This document shows positions 5,548 to 7,185 of a stretch of 7,185 nt of DNA, one piece after another (positions within the stretch are counted from its first letter, which is position 1; each line of letters opens with the position of its first letter). This stretch comes from Promethearchaeota archaeon (GTDB taxonomy: Archaea; Asgardarchaeota; Lokiarchaeia; Sigynarchaeales; SOKP01). The position numbers and the translations under genes are program-made. The stretch covers positions 1-7,185 of the forward strand of contig WJIN01000177.1 in NCBI GenBank assembly GCA_014730295.1, written 5' to 3'. The notes beneath the pieces are model-generated. The model saw only the letters and a list, made by a program, of their open reading frames with translations, was not told where the DNA came from and made no database searches.

Positions 5548-7098
5548 TTAATAAATTACTCTTCCAATAAGTTCTCTAATTGGTATTATCGAAGGCTCTC
5601 GAGAAAGATTGGTTTGTGCGATTATTAAAGAGCCTATCGACGCATGAATTTCATAGAGGTCTAAATTGTTCAATTGATAGGAATGGAAATATTGAAAGTG
5701 AGAGACTAAATGATTGAACAATCTTCGGATTGTATTGATTTCTGATTTCCTATCTTTCTCTCCCTTTTTATTCATGATGTCTAAAAAGGATTTTAAAAGC
5801 GTTTTTGAGCTCTTTTTTGTTGTAATAATGTTATTTGTTAGCAAGTAATGGTTTAGGGAGCTTTCTATATATTCACGTAACTCCGTGCTTAGTGGAGGGA
5901 ATTTTTTGTAAATATTAATAAATTCTAATGTTTCAATATCCATCGTATTTCTGAGTTCCATAATTATATGCTCTAATATTGACGCAGGTTTTTGGAGTAA
6001 TAGGTTAATAACTGTTTTCGCCTCTTTCGTATGATAATAGTCGAAAAAAGCAAACATAAGCCATTCAGCTATAATATTACAACTTTGACTAATTAGTTCT
6101 TCTTTCTTTCCAAAAGCAGGTAAATTATTCACCTGAATTGTAATCGGAATTGTATGATTTCCTTCTTTTGTTCCGCTTTTTATTTTTGATTTTGTATTAT
6201 AGATTTCTTTTAGAATATTCTTCAGATTATCTACTACTTTAGGGAGAAATTCTCTTAATGTCTCCATATTTATTATTCGGTTATGACGACCCAATATTAA
6301 TCCAAATAACCCCCCATGCCACATAATCTCATATTTCAAGCTCTTTTTGGGCGCGATGAAAATCTTTAAGGTCTGGACATCAACCATAACCAATCCAATT
6401 CCAAAATTTTCTAAGCACGGATTTAATCGCTCAAAATCTTCGGGATATCCACATTTCGGTTCTAATAAGTTCTCACATACAGTCTCTTTTTTGCTGGTTA
6501 AACGCGTGTCAATTAAATGATTTCCAAAGATTTGTTGATGGTCATTTCCTTCTTCATTTTCACTTTTAGCATTAGATTTAAACGAAAACTCAATTATATT
6601 TGAAAGACATTCCCAATAATCGTAATAAACTAATTTTCTGCATTTGGAACATAAGCATACAGGTACGGGGAGTCTAGTATCTCCTTGGTATGTTAGTTTG
6701 GTAGCATTCCCTTCATGGTTTGGGTTAGTTGTAGCTGAATCTAGGTAATCTCTGGTTTCAAGCTTCTCCTCGCATAACGCGCAAATTTTCTCATGCGTAA
6801 GGATTATATTTACAGATCCATAAAAAAATGTTGATTGGGGATCTTTATATCGTTCGAAAATATCAAGATGAGGATACCATTTCCCTAAATAGGGTCGATA
6901 TATTACTCTCTTGATGATCCTCCTGGGAAAAATTAAGGAAAGACTTGTTTGTGTAAATGTGTCTGTACTGACCCTGGAGATGTTTTCTATTCCATAATTT
7001 TCCGAAGTTAAGCTCTCTGCGTCGAGAATCTTTTCCATATGTTCAATCGTGCCTCCACACAATCTTATATGCCATTTCTGACGACATACATCCCTCAT
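5548..7098 (-). CDS. Unrecognised 516-residue protein with a putative zinc-binding cysteine cluster, upstream of cas1
   Basis: I do not recognise the family. Residues 55-100 look beta-rich (RRIIKRVIYRPYLG, FFYGSVNIIL). A cysteine cluster follows: C106-x2-C109 (ICALC), then a 38-residue loop, then C148-x-C150-x2-C153 (VCLCSKC). This looks like a zinc ribbon with one spare cysteine. A charged, low-complexity linker spans about 172-190. Residues 230-275 look like a second beta-rich part with GLFGLILGRH, and about 335-495 is mostly helical. No nuclease, helicase or membrane motif was seen. Cas8 large subunits also combine a CxxC...CxxC element with a helical C-terminus, so a diverged Cas8-like protein is possible but unproved. 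The gene is 62 bases upstream of cas1 on the same strand. ATG 7098 has no ribosome binding site and an in-frame stop at 7123-7125 lies above it. Met21 (7038), with GGAGG about 13 bases upstream, is an alternative start. Confidence 0.75.
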   Translation of the reverse strand: MRDVCRQKWHIRLCGGTIEHMEKILDAESLTSENYGIENISRVSTDTFTQTSLSLIFPRRIIKRVIYRPYLGKWYPHLDIFERYKDPQSTFFYGSVNIILTHEKICALCEEKLETRDYLDSATTNPNHEGNATKLTYQGDTRLPVPVCLCSKCRKLVYYDYWECLSNIIEFSFKSNAKSENEEGNDHQQIFGNHLIDTRLTSKKETVCENLLEPKCGYPEDFERLNPCLENFGIGLVMVDVQTLKIFIAPKKSLKYEIMWHGGLFGLILGRHNRIINMETLREFLPKVVDNLKNILKEIYNTKSKIKSGTKEGNHTIPITIQVNNLPAFGKKEELISQSCNIIAEWLMFAFFDYYHTKEAKTVINLLLQKPASILEHIIMELRNTMDIETLEFINIYKKFPPLSTELREYIESSLNHYLLTNNIITTKKSSKTLLKSFLDIMNKKGEKDRKSEINTIRRLFNHLVSHFQYFHSYQLNNLDLYEIHASIGSLIIAQTNLSREPSIIPIRELIGRVIY

Positions 7099-7148
7099 TA
7101 TTAATATACTAGTATTCCAGAATTATGTCGTTAATAGGATACTTGGCG

Positions 7149-7156
7149 AATATAAG
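7149..7156 (-). promoter_or_regulatory. Candidate TATA element of the cas block
   Basis: Read on the minus strand, CTTATATT lies about 50 bases before the ATG at 7098, which would leave a leader of about 25 bases. It is the best TATA-like string close to the first gene of the block, although a second AT-rich stretch lies directly before the ATG. Confidence 0.28.
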
Positions 7157-7185
7157 AGAGAAATCATCATATTTAATGTTCTCGG

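Noticed and set aside
5389..5628. Plus-strand ORF of 79 residues with phenylalanine-rich segment, resembling a membrane protein
   Set aside because: It spans the antisense of the cas1 start, its ribosome binding site and the end of the 516-residue gene; the F/L-rich part is the reverse of poly-A-rich leader sequence.

Overview
The window is AT-rich DNA (about one third G+C by eye), most likely from an archaeon. The Cas1, Cas2 and Cas4 proteins are of the kind common in archaea, several genes lack a ribosome binding site and sit below TATA-like elements, and a SNM1/beta-CASP-type metallo-beta-lactamase nuclease is present. An Asgard or similar low-GC archaeon would fit, but no gene here fixes the lineage.

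The right-hand three quarters (2077-7098) is one block of five minus-strand genes. In transcription order they are a 516-residue protein with a putative zinc-binding cysteine cluster and no recognised family, then cas1, cas2, cas4 and an MBL-fold nuclease. Gaps are 62, 71, 42 (or none, if cas4 starts at TTG) and 68 bases, so the block may be one operon. It is a CRISPR adaptation module. No repeat-spacer array, Cas3, Cas5, Cas6, Cas7 or Cas10 lies in the window, so any effector genes and array must be outside it, or absent.

To the left lies a plus-strand two-gene cassette (1165-1773). It encodes a small helical protein followed by a TumE/DUF6516-like protein, and looks like an antitoxin-toxin pair. 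Further left (1 to about 785, minus strand) is a second, decayed copy of the MBL nuclease gene. Its last 221 visible codons are open and align without gaps to the intact copy, but the region encoding the N-terminal half carries two frameshifts and a stop, and the metal-binding HxHxDH motif cannot be found.

The most interesting hypothesis is that the MBL nuclease is an accessory end-trimming enzyme of the Cas1-Cas2-Cas4 spacer-acquisition machinery, that its gene was tandemly duplicated, and that the toxin-antitoxin cassette later came to lie between the copies. The 516-residue protein at the head of the block could be a strongly diverged Cas8-like subunit or a new adaptation accessory. This rests only on position and a cysteine cluster.
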